This document shows positions 33,607-41,376 of a stretch of 64,000 bases of DNA, in pieces. The notes beneath the pieces were generated by a model. It did no database searches, had not been told where the DNA came from, and was given only the letters and a program-made list of their open reading frames with translations. The stretch is from NCBI GenBank assembly GCA_046351215.1, contig JAXLYX010000007.1, forward strand, positions 434,001 to 498,000. Reading direction: 5' to 3'. The position numbers and the translations under genes are program-made. How positions within the stretch are numbered: the first letter of the stretch is position 1; each line of letters starts with the position of its first letter. The DNA comes from JAXLYX01 sp046351215. Its GTDB lineage: Bacteria; Myxococcota_A; Polyangia; Polyangiales; Houyiibacteriaceae.

Positions 33607-34575
33607 TCAGAGGCGCGCCCAGAGAGCCGTGAGGTCGTCCGGGACAGGCGCCTCGAGCCGCAGGGTCTCGCCCGTGATCGGATGGGGCAGGACGAGGCCC
33701 GCCGCGTGGAGCGCGTGCCGCGGATGGCCGAGGCGGGCTTCGAGCTCGGGGGTCATGCCTTCGTCGATGTAGTCGAGGAAGGGCTGGTCGCCCTCGGGAC
33801 CGTAGAGCTTGCAGCCGACGATGGGATGGCCGATCGCGGAGAGGTGCACGCGCAGCTGGTGTTGGCGCCCCGTCTCGGGGAAGAGGGCGACCCACGACGC
33901 ACCGGCCTTGCGTTCGAGGACCTCGTAGTCGGTGACGGCGTGCAGGCCGTCCTCCCGCACCTCCATCTTCACGTGCAGCCCCTCGCTCGCCGGGCCCATC
34001 GACAGATCGATGCGGCCGCGATCGTCCGGCATCGCGCCGTGCACGATCGCGACGTAGCGCTTGTCCATCTCGCGCTCCTCGAAGAGGCGCTTCAGGACGC
34101 GCTCGGCCTCGAGGGTGCGGCCGCAGACCACGATGCCGCTCGTCTCCCGATCGAGGCGATGGGCGATCTGGGGCGCCGGATCGCCGTACCGCTCGCGGAG
34201 CGCGTAGGTCAGCGTCTTCTTGTGGTACGAGGCCGACGGATGGACCGGCAGCCCCGCGGGCTTGTCGACGACGAGGATGTGCTCGTCCTCGTAGAGCACG
34301 CCGAACGCCGTCGAGACGTCCGGCTCGTTCATCGGAGGGCGGACGATGATCACGGTCTCGCCGTAGCGGACGCGATCGCTCGGCCGACGCCGGACCCCGG
34401 TCTCGCGATAGGCGCAATTGCGCACGATCGCGTTCGCTCGCGTACGCGAGAGACGCGGGATGCACGCTTGGAGGAACCGGTCGAGCCGCTGACCCGCCTG
34501 CTCGCGCACGACGGGGAAGGACAGCAGGATCGAGTCCGGATCGCAGCCCGGCGGCAGCTTCGGGGGCGAGCGCAT
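33607..34575 (-). CDS. RluA-family rRNA/tRNA pseudouridine synthase
   Basis: 322 residues that convert uridine to pseudouridine in structured RNA. An S4 RNA-binding domain (about 25-85; GQRLDRFLQACIPRLSRTRA) precedes the synthase domain with the catalytic Asp142 in HRLDRETSGIVV. ILVVDKPAGLPVHPS and ETGRQHQLRVHL are family motifs. The S4 domain and length suggest an RluC/RluD-type enzyme acting on 23S rRNA, but which site cannot be read from the sequence. ATG 34575 is chosen; it lies 17 bp after the rpmB stop, consistent with one transcript. Confidence 0.93.
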   Translation of the reverse strand: MRSPPKLPPGCDPDSILLSFPVVREQAGQRLDRFLQACIPRLSRTRANAIVRNCAYRETGVRRRPSDRVRYGETVIIVRPPMNEPDVSTAFGVLYEDEHILVVDKPAGLPVHPSASYHKKTLTYALRERYGDPAPQIAHRLDRETSGIVVCGRTLEAERVLKRLFEEREMDKRYVAIVHGAMPDDRGRIDLSMGPASEGLHVKMEVREDGLHAVTDYEVLERKAGASWVALFPETGRQHQLRVHLSAIGHPIVGCKLYGPEGDQPFLDYIDEGMTPELEARLGHPRHALHAAGLVLPHPITGETLRLEAPVPDDLTALWARL

Positions 34576-34592
34576 GAGGCCCCCGAGCGGCG

Positions 34593-34784
34593 TCAGGCCG
34601 CCTTGGTGATCTTGCCCGAGCGGATGCAGCGGGTGCAGACGCGCACGCGCACGGTCCGGCCGTTCACCGAAGCGCGAACCTCCTGGAGGTTCGGCTCCTG
34701 GAACTTGCGGGTCTTGATGTTCGAGTGGCTGACCTTGTGGGCCTTCTGACGGTTCTTGCCGCAGCTCTCGCAGACGTAGGACAT
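34593..34784 (-). CDS. rpmB: Ribosomal protein L28 (zinc-ribbon form)
   Basis: 63 residues: MSYVCESCGK start, VSHSNIKTRKFQEPNLQ centre and VRVCTRCIRSGKI end. Cys5, Cys8, Cys50 and Cys53 form the Zn-binding (C+) version of the 50S protein. Organisms with several L28 copies often keep a Zn-free paralogue for zinc limitation; whether one exists elsewhere is unknown. GAGGAA lies just before ATG 34784. It leads a likely rpmB-pseudouridine synthase operon. Confidence 0.96.
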   Translation of the reverse strand: MSYVCESCGKNRQKAHKVSHSNIKTRKFQEPNLQEVRASVNGRTVRVRVCTRCIRSGKITKAA

Positions 34785-34830
34785 CGCTTCCTCGCAGGAC
34801 GGGGGCAGGCGTACCGACCCCGGGGGGCGG

Positions 34831-34859
34831 CTTGTAGCATCGGCTCCTCCCGGGGGCAA
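34831..34859 (-). promoter_or_regulatory. Candidate sigma-70 promoter of rpmB
   Basis: On the minus strand TTGCCC (34859-34854) is followed after exactly 17 bases by TACAAG (34836-34831), 46 bp before the rpmB ATG. Each hexamer matches four of six consensus positions, so this is a modest candidate. Confidence 0.3.
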
Positions 34860-34952
34860 GCGTGGGCGGCCCACCCTTCCTCGACGCGGCGGCTCGGGTC
34901 ATGCTCGGCCCGCCGGGAAGAACCCCGGCCCCTCCCTCCGTTACCCGAGACC

Positions 34953-37886
34953 GTGGCCACGAACGAGCGCCCGAGGAACGACGCCGGCTGGTCCGGGACC
35001 CTGGTGGGGCTCCTCGCGGTCCTGCTGGCCGCGTTCGCGGGCGATCCCTTCCTCGGCCCCCGTCCGGCCGGGCTCGCGGCGATCGCGCCCCGGGCCCGGG
35101 GGGTCGTGGTGACGATCGCCGACCCGGACGGCCACCCGCTCCGGGGAGCCCTCGTCGTGGTCGAGGCCCCGGGCTTCCTGCCGCTCGCCACCGATCGCGA
35201 GGGGCGCGCCCTCCTCCGTCTGCCCGCGGGCCATTTCGTCGTCCGGACCGAAGCCACCGGCCTCGCGCGGAGGCGCGAGGAGGTGACGCTGGTCGACGGC
35301 CGCGCGCCGCCGCGGCTCGCGCTCCGCCTCGCTCCCGAGACGCCCGTGCGCGGGACGATCGTCGGAGACGACGGTCAGCCGATCGGAGGCGCGACGGTGG
35401 AGGCCGTGCTCGACGCCGATCCCTCGTCTCCGCCGTTCCCCGGGAAGGTCGAGCCCGACGGGACGTTCTCGATCCCGAACCTCCCGGCCGAGCCGTTCGT
35501 CGTGACCGCCCACGGCCCGGGGCACGGGAGCGAGTCGCGCTTGATCGACCCGGTGCGGGACACCGCGACGAACCTCGCGTTCGCGCTCGAGCGCACGGGC
35601 ATCCTCGTCGCGCGCATCGTCGATCCGGATGGGAACCCGGGCCGTCGAGCCCGCGTCGAGATCGGCGGGAGCGGCGTCTATCCGGCGAAGCAGCTGGTCG
35701 CGGACGACAGCGGGACCCTGCGCTGGGACGGGATCCCCCAGGGCCTCTACGAGGCGCGGGCCAGCCTCCCCGGCCTCGCGTCGGAGCGACGCGCCGGCAT
35801 CCAGGTCGAGTCCGGCCGCACGACGAACGTCGAGCTGCGCCTCGCGCCGGCCGTCACGCTCGTCGGGCGGGTGGTGGGCGACGGCGACGCGCCGGTCGTC
35901 GACGCCGAGGTGGTGGTCGTCGAAGACGTCCTCGACGTGATCCCCCGGAGCACGAAGACCCGTGCGGACGGCGGCTTCGAGCTCCGCGACGTGCCGCCTC
36001 GCTCGGTCTTCGTCACGGTCCGAGCCGAGAGCTACCTCCCCCACGGCCCCGAGAGCGTGGTCGCGGGCTCTGCGCCGCTGCGCATCGCGCTCGAGCGTGC
36101 CGCGACCGTCCGTGGACGTGTCGTCGACGCCGATGGCGAGCCCGTCGTCGGAGCGCTCGTCCAGCTGGCGTCGGCGCGAGGGCCCTCCTCGGCGCCGCGC
36201 GCCGTGGCCGGTGGTCCCGCCGCGGCTCCCACGGCCGCCCCCGCAGCCGGGACGTCGGGCCCTTCGGCCCCGCTCCTCCGCGGCTCGGGAGAGCTCGGCG
36301 TGACGGTCGGCGCCGTGCCGCCGATCCCCCTGCTCGCGATCGCGGGCGCACCGCTCGCCGTCGCTCCCGCGCAGCCCCGCGCCATGGCCGCCCTGGGCGC
36401 CGGGACGACGGTCACGGATCGGAAGGGCGAGTTCGTGCTCGTCTCGGTGCCGCCCGGCACGGTGCAGGTCGCCGTGCAGCATCCACTCTACCCGACCGTG
36501 CTCTCCGAGCCGCGCACGGTGTCGCCCGGTCACACGATCGACGACCTCGTGATCACTCTCGCCGTCGGCGGCACCATCGAGGGTCGCGTCGTCGACGCGC
36601 GCGGCTTCCCCGTGCCGAGCATCGCGGTCGAGCTCCGTGCCGAGCGCGAGGGCGTGCCGCGCACGACCACGACCGCGAGGGACGGTGCGTTCGAATTCGG
36701 AGGCGTGATCGGCACCGCCTTCGTCACCGCCCTCCCCTACGGCTTCCCTCCCGTGCGGGCCCGCGTCGAGGTCGAGGCCGGCGCGACGGTCGAGGTCGAC
36801 CTGGCGCTCGACGATGCGCTCGCGACGCTCGAAGGCCGAGTCGTCGACGGCCGCGGGTTCCCCATCGCGAACGCCGAGGTGAAGGTGATGTCGCTCCGGG
36901 CCCGGAGCCCCTTCGAGACGACGGTGCTCGTCGGGCGCGACGGCACGTTCCACCTCGACGGGCTCCCGCGCCCCCCCTATCGCGTCGAGGTCGATCATCC
37001 GTCGTACGCGCCGCTCCGCATCGGCGAGCTCGCTCCGCGCCCGGGGCTCGAGCTCGCCCTCGCGCCGGGCGGGACGCTCGTCGGTCGAATCGTGTCGAGC
37101 CAGACGGGCGCGCCCCTCGGCGACGCCCTCGTGGAGCTGCTCGCCGGCGGCAGCCTACGGGCCGAGGAAGCCACGTCGGACGACGGCTCGTTCGACTTCG
37201 ATCGCATCGCGGCGGGCCGCTACGCGCTGCGCATCCGCTCGCGAACGCACCTCGGCCTCGTGCGCGAGGTCGAGCTCTCCGAAGGGCGCGGCGAGCGTCC
37301 GGCCCTCGACGTCGGCGAGATCCGGCTCGCGGCGGCGGGTGTGATCCGAGGCCGGGTCACCGATGCGGTCGGGCAGCCCGTCCCCGGCGCGACCGTGCGA
37401 CTCCCTTATGCCGATGCGGCGCCGAGCGCCACGACGAACGGTCGCGGCGAGTTCGAGATCCGTGGCGTGCCTCCGGGCACGCACGAGCTGCTCGGCGAGC
37501 ATCCCGAGGCCGGACGCGGGCGCTCGCGCGCCGCCGTGCGCGTGGTCGCGCTCGAGACGACGAGCGACGTCGAGGTCCCGCTCTCCGGACGGATCGGCGC
37601 GGGAGCGGGCACCGCTTCCGGAGGCTTCGTCGAGGGCGTGGCAGCCGCCGTCGAGGCGAAGAGCGACGGACTGGTCCTCTCCTGGGTCGGCCAGGGCAGC
37701 GCCGCCGACGCCGCGGGCCTCCGCGTCGGGGATTACCTGGTCTCGATCGACGGGGAGACGCCGCGCTCGGCCGGGCGCGCCAACGCGCTGCTCCGCGGCC
37801 CCCAAGGGGTCCGGGCCGTCGTCGTGCTGATCCGCGGAGGCCGCGACACGCGCTTCCTCGTGGCCCGCGAGACGTACCGCCGCTGA
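34953..37886 (+). CDS. Carboxypeptidase-regulatory-like repeat protein with C-terminal PDZ domain
   Basis: 977 residues from GTG 34953. One N-terminal hydrophobic segment (LVGLLAVLLAAFAG, about 17-30) is a signal anchor. Nine transthyretin-like beta-sandwich repeats follow, each opening with a variant of (V/I)xGRVVDxxGxPVxGAxV, for example RGRVVDADGEPVVGALVQL, EGRVVDARGFPVPSIAVEL and RGRVTDAVGQPVPGATVRL. Repeat 5 carries an Ala/Pro-rich insert of about 80 residues. The last 85 residues are a PDZ domain (ADAAGLRVGDYLVSIDG). There is no protease or other enzyme domain, so it is probably a surface or periplasmic binding or scaffold protein. It is divergent from rpmB. Confidence 0.85.
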   Translation: MATNERPRNDAGWSGTLVGLLAVLLAAFAGDPFLGPRPAGLAAIAPRARGVVVTIADPDGHPLRGALVVVEAPGFLPLATDREGRALLRLPAGHFVVRTEATGLARRREEVTLVDGRAPPRLALRLAPETPVRGTIVGDDGQPIGGATVEAVLDADPSSPPFPGKVEPDGTFSIPNLPAEPFVVTAHGPGHGSESRLIDPVRDTATNLAFALERTGILVARIVDPDGNPGRRARVEIGGSGVYPAKQLVADDSGTLRWDGIPQGLYEARASLPGLASERRAGIQVESGRTTNVELRLAPAVTLVGRVVGDGDAPVVDAEVVVVEDVLDVIPRSTKTRADGGFELRDVPPRSVFVTVRAESYLPHGPESVVAGSAPLRIALERAATVRGRVVDADGEPVVGALVQLASARGPSSAPRAVAGGPAAAPTAAPAAGTSGPSAPLLRGSGELGVTVGAVPPIPLLAIAGAPLAVAPAQPRAMAALGAGTTVTDRKGEFVLVSVPPGTVQVAVQHPLYPTVLSEPRTVSPGHTIDDLVITLAVGGTIEGRVVDARGFPVPSIAVELRAEREGVPRTTTTARDGAFEFGGVIGTAFVTALPYGFPPVRARVEVEAGATVEVDLALDDALATLEGRVVDGRGFPIANAEVKVMSLRARSPFETTVLVGRDGTFHLDGLPRPPYRVEVDHPSYAPLRIGELAPRPGLELALAPGGTLVGRIVSSQTGAPLGDALVELLAGGSLRAEEATSDDGSFDFDRIAAGRYALRIRSRTHLGLVREVELSEGRGERPALDVGEIRLAAAGVIRGRVTDAVGQPVPGATVRLPYADAAPSATTNGRGEFEIRGVPPGTHELLGEHPEAGRGRSRAAVRVVALETTSDVEVPLSGRIGAGAGTASGGFVEGVAAAVEAKSDGLVLSWVGQGSAADAAGLRVGDYLVSIDGETPRSAGRANALLRGPQGVRAVVVLIRGGRDTRFLVARETYRR

Positions 37887-37908
37887 GCGGAGCCCGCCGA
37901 GGAGGCGT

Positions 37909-39339
37909 TCAGCCGAGCGACCAGAGCGGCCCCGATCGCCGGGCCCTGTGCTCGCGCTCGAGCTTCACGAGATGCGCTTCGAGCGAACGCATCGCGATCG
38001 GCCAGACGTGCTCCGGCGTGTCGTCGTAGGCCACCGCGACCAGGTCCTCGAGGCTCGCCGGTCGAGCGACGCGCGCGAGGGCGTCCGCCACCTTGCCCTC
38101 GCGCATCAAGCGGTGCTGCACGTAGAAGTCGAGCAGCGCGGCCGGATCGCGGACGACGCCGCCGTGCGCCGGGAGCAGCATCGTCGGCCCGAGGTCCTTC
38201 ATCTTCCGGAGCGACTCGAGGTAGAGCGCCATGTCGCCGTCGTGCGTCTCGACGAGGATCGTGCCGACGCCTGCGACCATGTCGCCCGCGATCATCGCGC
38301 CCGACCGCTCCTCGAGGAAGCAGAGATGGCCCGGAGCATGTCCGGGCGTGTGCACGGCGCGGAGCACGACCTTGTCCGGACCGTCGAGCACGATGCGGTC
38401 TCCGTCCTCGAGCAGCCGATCGAAGACGACCTCGCCGGCGAGCCGCTCGGCCGTCGCCCGATGCGCGCAGAGCGGCGCACCGAGCCGCTCCCGGAGCTGC
38501 ATCGCGCCCCCCACGTGATCGGGGTGGTGGTGCGTGCAGAGGATCGCCTGGATGCGGAGGCCGCAGAGCTTCATCTCGCGGACCCAGGCCTCGATGCGCT
38601 CGAGCTCCTCCGGGTACGGAGTCGCGGGCTCGACGAGGACGAACTCGCCGTTGCCGACGAAGAACGCGTTCGTGTGGGTCGCGGGCGGGAGCGTCGGGGT
38701 CCGCACGGGCATCATCGCGAACGCGGGCGCCAGCTCCCAATGGCTCATCTCGAGATCGGCGAGCGCGGTCGGCGCGTGGCAGAGCGCCCGGAGGATGACG
38801 GAGAGGTGCGGCGCGGGCAGGAACGTGCCCGCGCGCCATCCCTCGAGCGCCTGCGTGCGCGTGATCCACTCGAGGCCGGGATGACGCGACTGGAAGGGAT
38901 CGGCCTCGACGATCACCACCGCCTCGTCCCCGCGGAGCACGTCCCCGCTCGCGCGCGTGCGCGCGAGGACACGGGTGCGGCGCGTGTCGAGCCGCAGCCC
39001 GAGATCGCGCAGCCGCGAGGCGAAGCCCTCGGGCTCCTTGCCCGCGAGCACGCGCATGGCCTCGAGCTCGGACGCATCGAGACGGACCGTCGCCGAGACG
39101 ACGAGGGGCCCGCCGACCGCGAAGAGACCGCGGAGCGCCGCCACCCGCTCGGGCTCCTTCGGCCCGAGGACGGGCGTCACCCGATCGGCCGCGTGGACGT
39201 CCGTCGCGGGCAGGGCCCACATCGCACCGAGATGCACGGCAGGCGAGCTCGTCGTCGTGGCCAGGAACGAGGGCTCCCGTCCTTCGCGCTGCACATACGC
39301 GACGGCTCGCTCGACGGGGCGGATCTCAGCTGTCGGCAT
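37909..39339 (-). CDS. LACTB2-like MBL-fold hydrolase with degenerate Nudix-like N-terminus
   Basis: 476 residues. Residues 1-200 resemble a Nudix fold that has lost its catalytic box: PERVAALRGLFAVGG (63-77) sits where AxRELxEExG would be, without the glutamates. Residues 205-400 are an MBL domain with THHHPDH (269-275), VHTPGHAPGHLCF, IAGDMV and LLPAHGG, a full metal-ligand set. The C-terminal about 70 residues (LDFYVQHRLMREGKVADAL) are the winged-helix seen in LACTB2-type nucleases and hydrolases. It could be a nuclease or a CoA/nucleotide-linked hydrolase; the dead Nudix part suggests substrate binding. Its start overlaps the MglA-like gene by 14 bp. Confidence 0.82.
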   Translation of the reverse strand: MPTAEIRPVERAVAYVQREGREPSFLATTTSSPAVHLGAMWALPATDVHAADRVTPVLGPKEPERVAALRGLFAVGGPLVVSATVRLDASELEAMRVLAGKEPEGFASRLRDLGLRLDTRRTRVLARTRASGDVLRGDEAVVIVEADPFQSRHPGLEWITRTQALEGWRAGTFLPAPHLSVILRALCHAPTALADLEMSHWELAPAFAMMPVRTPTLPPATHTNAFFVGNGEFVLVEPATPYPEELERIEAWVREMKLCGLRIQAILCTHHHPDHVGGAMQLRERLGAPLCAHRATAERLAGEVVFDRLLEDGDRIVLDGPDKVVLRAVHTPGHAPGHLCFLEERSGAMIAGDMVAGVGTILVETHDGDMALYLESLRKMKDLGPTMLLPAHGGVVRDPAALLDFYVQHRLMREGKVADALARVARPASLEDLVAVAYDDTPEHVWPIAMRSLEAHLVKLEREHRARRSGPLWSLG

Positions 39340-40054
39340 CCTCGATCTTCGGTACGCGGGGGGCGCTCGGGATCTGCAGGAGACCCGAGATCGGCGGAAG
39401 CGTACCAGGGAACATCGAGGCGCGCCGTCCCGGCAGGATGGACGGCGAGCGGCCCTCGCGCATCTGCGTCGGGTCGCCGACGAGCTTCATGCACTCGCGC
39501 GTGACCGACTTGAGGGTGTCGAAGACGCCGATGCCCAGATTGGCGGAGGCCTCGTACTCGGGGACTCCGGACGGGACCTTCAACGCCGCGCGCAGCGCCC
39601 CGATGGTCATCGCGTTCGGCAGGTCGCGCTTGTTGTACTGCACGACGAGCGGCATCACGTCGGGATCGTCCCCCTGCAGTCGGAGGTTCGTCTCGAGGTT
39701 GCGGATGCTCTCCACGTTGTTCTCGAGGCGGTTCTCCTGGCTGTCGACGACGAAGACGATCCCGTCCACGTTCCGAAGCACCAGCCGACGCGTCGAGTCG
39801 AGCGCGATCTGCCCGGGGACCGTGCAGAGGTGCAGTCGCACGCGGTAGCCGCGGAACTCGCCGAGCTCCATCGGCAGGAGATCGAAGAAGAGCGTGCGCT
39901 CGGCCTCGGTGTTCAGCGCGATCAGCTTGCCGCGCTGCTCGGGCTTCACGTGCCCGTGGATCCACTCGAGGTTCGTCGTCTTCCCCCCGAGTCCGGGACC
40001 GTAGTAGACGAGCTTGAAATGCAGCTCGCGTCGTGCGTGATGGACGGTCGGCAT
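39326..40054 (-). CDS. MglA-like Ras-superfamily GTPase
   Basis: 242 residues. The P-loop is YYGPGLGGKTTN (18-29), switch II is TVPGQIALDSTRR (78-90) and the base-recognition motif is NKRD (141-144), giving a complete GTP site. The GPGxGGKTTNL loop, DGIVFVVDSQ and the acidic PMELGEFRGYRVR region are hallmarks of the MglA family, which sets cell polarity and drives motility switching in Myxococcus. Length is about 45 residues beyond MglA because of a Pro/Ser-rich C-terminal tail. No mglB-type (Roadblock) gene is adjacent. The gene overlaps the MBL gene by 14 bp, so the two are co-expressed. Confidence 0.92.
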   Translation of the reverse strand: MPTVHHARRELHFKLVYYGPGLGGKTTNLEWIHGHVKPEQRGKLIALNTEAERTLFFDLLPMELGEFRGYRVRLHLCTVPGQIALDSTRRLVLRNVDGIVFVVDSQENRLENNVESIRNLETNLRLQGDDPDVMPLVVQYNKRDLPNAMTIGALRAALKVPSGVPEYEASANLGIGVFDTLKSVTRECMKLVGDPTQMREGRSPSILPGRRASMFPGTLPPISGLLQIPSAPRVPKIEDADS

Positions 40055-40088
40055 GGGAGGATCCCCTTCAGCGCGAACTCTGAGTCGA

Positions 40089-40108
40089 AGTTGACACCTG
40101 GGTCAACT
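40089..40108. promoter_or_regulatory. Inverted repeat between the MglA-like gene and the PH-like membrane gene
   Basis: AGTTGAC-ACCTGG-GTCAACT is a perfect 7+7 bp inverted repeat with a 6-base centre in the 122-bp divergent gap, 34 bp upstream of the MglA-like start and 68 bp upstream of the plus-strand gene. Its shape is that of a dimeric repressor site. It could control both genes. Confidence 0.45.
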
Positions 40109-40176
40109 CCGTACCAAGCCTTCACAGCCTCGTTCGCGGACGAAAACGCGGACCTACATTCGCACACCCCGAGCCG

Positions 40177-41376
40177 ATGAACGACTCCGAAACGATTGCC
40201 CGCGCGCGCCGCCTCGTGGACGCGAGCCCCGATTCCGACGACGTCCTCGTCGGACGACGCCCCTCGCTCTTCGATTTCCTCGACGCGGGCCTGCTGAAGA
40301 CCGCGCTCTCCGTCGTGGTCCTCGTCGCGCTCGTCGATCTCGACGGGTACCGCACGACGCAGCTGCTCGATCCGTTCGACCTCATGCTCCGCCTCTTCGC
40401 CGCCGCGGCGATCGCCCGACTCGGTCTCGCGATCGCCCGGGCGTTCCGCCGAGCACGCGCGCTGCGGAACGCTCGACGGACGGCGCTCGTGCGCGTCGGA
40501 GAGGACCTCGTGCTCCTCGACGCCGACGGAGGCACGCGCCTCGCGATCGGCGACGTGGCCCGAGTCCACGTCGATCCCGAGACGCCCTCCTCTCCGCCCG
40601 CGATCGCGCTCCTGCTCCGGCGCCCCGCGGCCCGTCCCTTCGTCGTCTTGCCCGCCCCGCTCGCGACGGTGCCCGAGGCGACGGCACGCCGGATCGAGCG
40701 TTGGATCGGCGCGCGGCCGGAGCCGTCCGCGAGCCCCACGTTCGACGAGCCCTCGCGCCGGCCGAACGAGACCTACGACGAGGCCCTGCGAGGTCCCCGC
40801 ACGGGCACGGCGACGATCCCCGCGGGCCACGCCTGGCTCGCACGCGGTCCCTACGCGGCCGTGCTCTTCGTCGCCGTCATCGGCGAGCGCATCCTGCACC
40901 TGCCGCCCGGGGTCACGCTCGGAGCGGTGCCCCTCGCGGCCCTGGTCGTCTGCGTGGCGATGCCGATCGTGTGGTGGCGCATCGCGCGACGCGACGCGGT
41001 CTCGCGCGGGGGCCTCGCCTGCGTCGCGACGCCGGCCGAGCTCCTCTACCGGAACCGCTTCGGGATCCACCGGGCGCCGTGGGCTTCCGTCACCGAGGTG
41101 CGCGTCGAGAAGCAGACCTCGTGGACCGTGCTCGAGGGCGTGCGCGCCGAGCGGAAGGTGGTGATCGATCGCGACGACGACTCGCCGATCGTCCTAGACG
41201 AGCGGACGATGGGCCTCTCGGCGCACACCGTCCGCGCCGTGCTCGAGGCCTATCGCGCAGGCGTCCTGCCGGGCGTCGCGACGCCCGCGTCCGCGGAGGA
41301 ACCCTCGCCCGCGCCGCCGTCCCAGGGCACCGGTGGAGGCGGCGGAATCTCGGGCGTGGAGGGGACGACCGCGTAG
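40177..41376 (+). CDS. Membrane protein with PH-like domain, unknown function
   Basis: 399 residues. Two membrane helices lie near 39-55 and 70-90, and a soluble part (about 100-175) follows with alternating strands (TALVRVGEDLVLLDADG, LAIGDVARVHVDPE). Two more helices lie around 225-272 (YAAVLFVAVIGERIL and VPLAALVVCVAMPIVWW). A second soluble segment (GLACVATPAELLYRNRFGIHRAPWASVTEVRVE) resembles the strand pattern of bacterial PH (bPH2/YdbT) domains. The tail is Pro/Gly-rich and its last 127 bp overlap the convergent sulfatase gene. ATG 40177 follows the first in-frame ATG. No enzyme motif; a stress- or signal-related membrane protein is a guess only. Confidence 0.62.
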   Translation: MNDSETIARARRLVDASPDSDDVLVGRRPSLFDFLDAGLLKTALSVVVLVALVDLDGYRTTQLLDPFDLMLRLFAAAAIARLGLAIARAFRRARALRNARRTALVRVGEDLVLLDADGGTRLAIGDVARVHVDPETPSSPPAIALLLRRPAARPFVVLPAPLATVPEATARRIERWIGARPEPSASPTFDEPSRRPNETYDEALRGPRTGTATIPAGHAWLARGPYAAVLFVAVIGERILHLPPGVTLGAVPLAALVVCVAMPIVWWRIARRDAVSRGGLACVATPAELLYRNRFGIHRAPWASVTEVRVEKQTSWTVLEGVRAERKVVIDRDDDSPIVLDERTMGLSAHTVRAVLEAYRAGVLPGVATPASAEEPSPAPPSQGTGGGGGISGVEGTTA

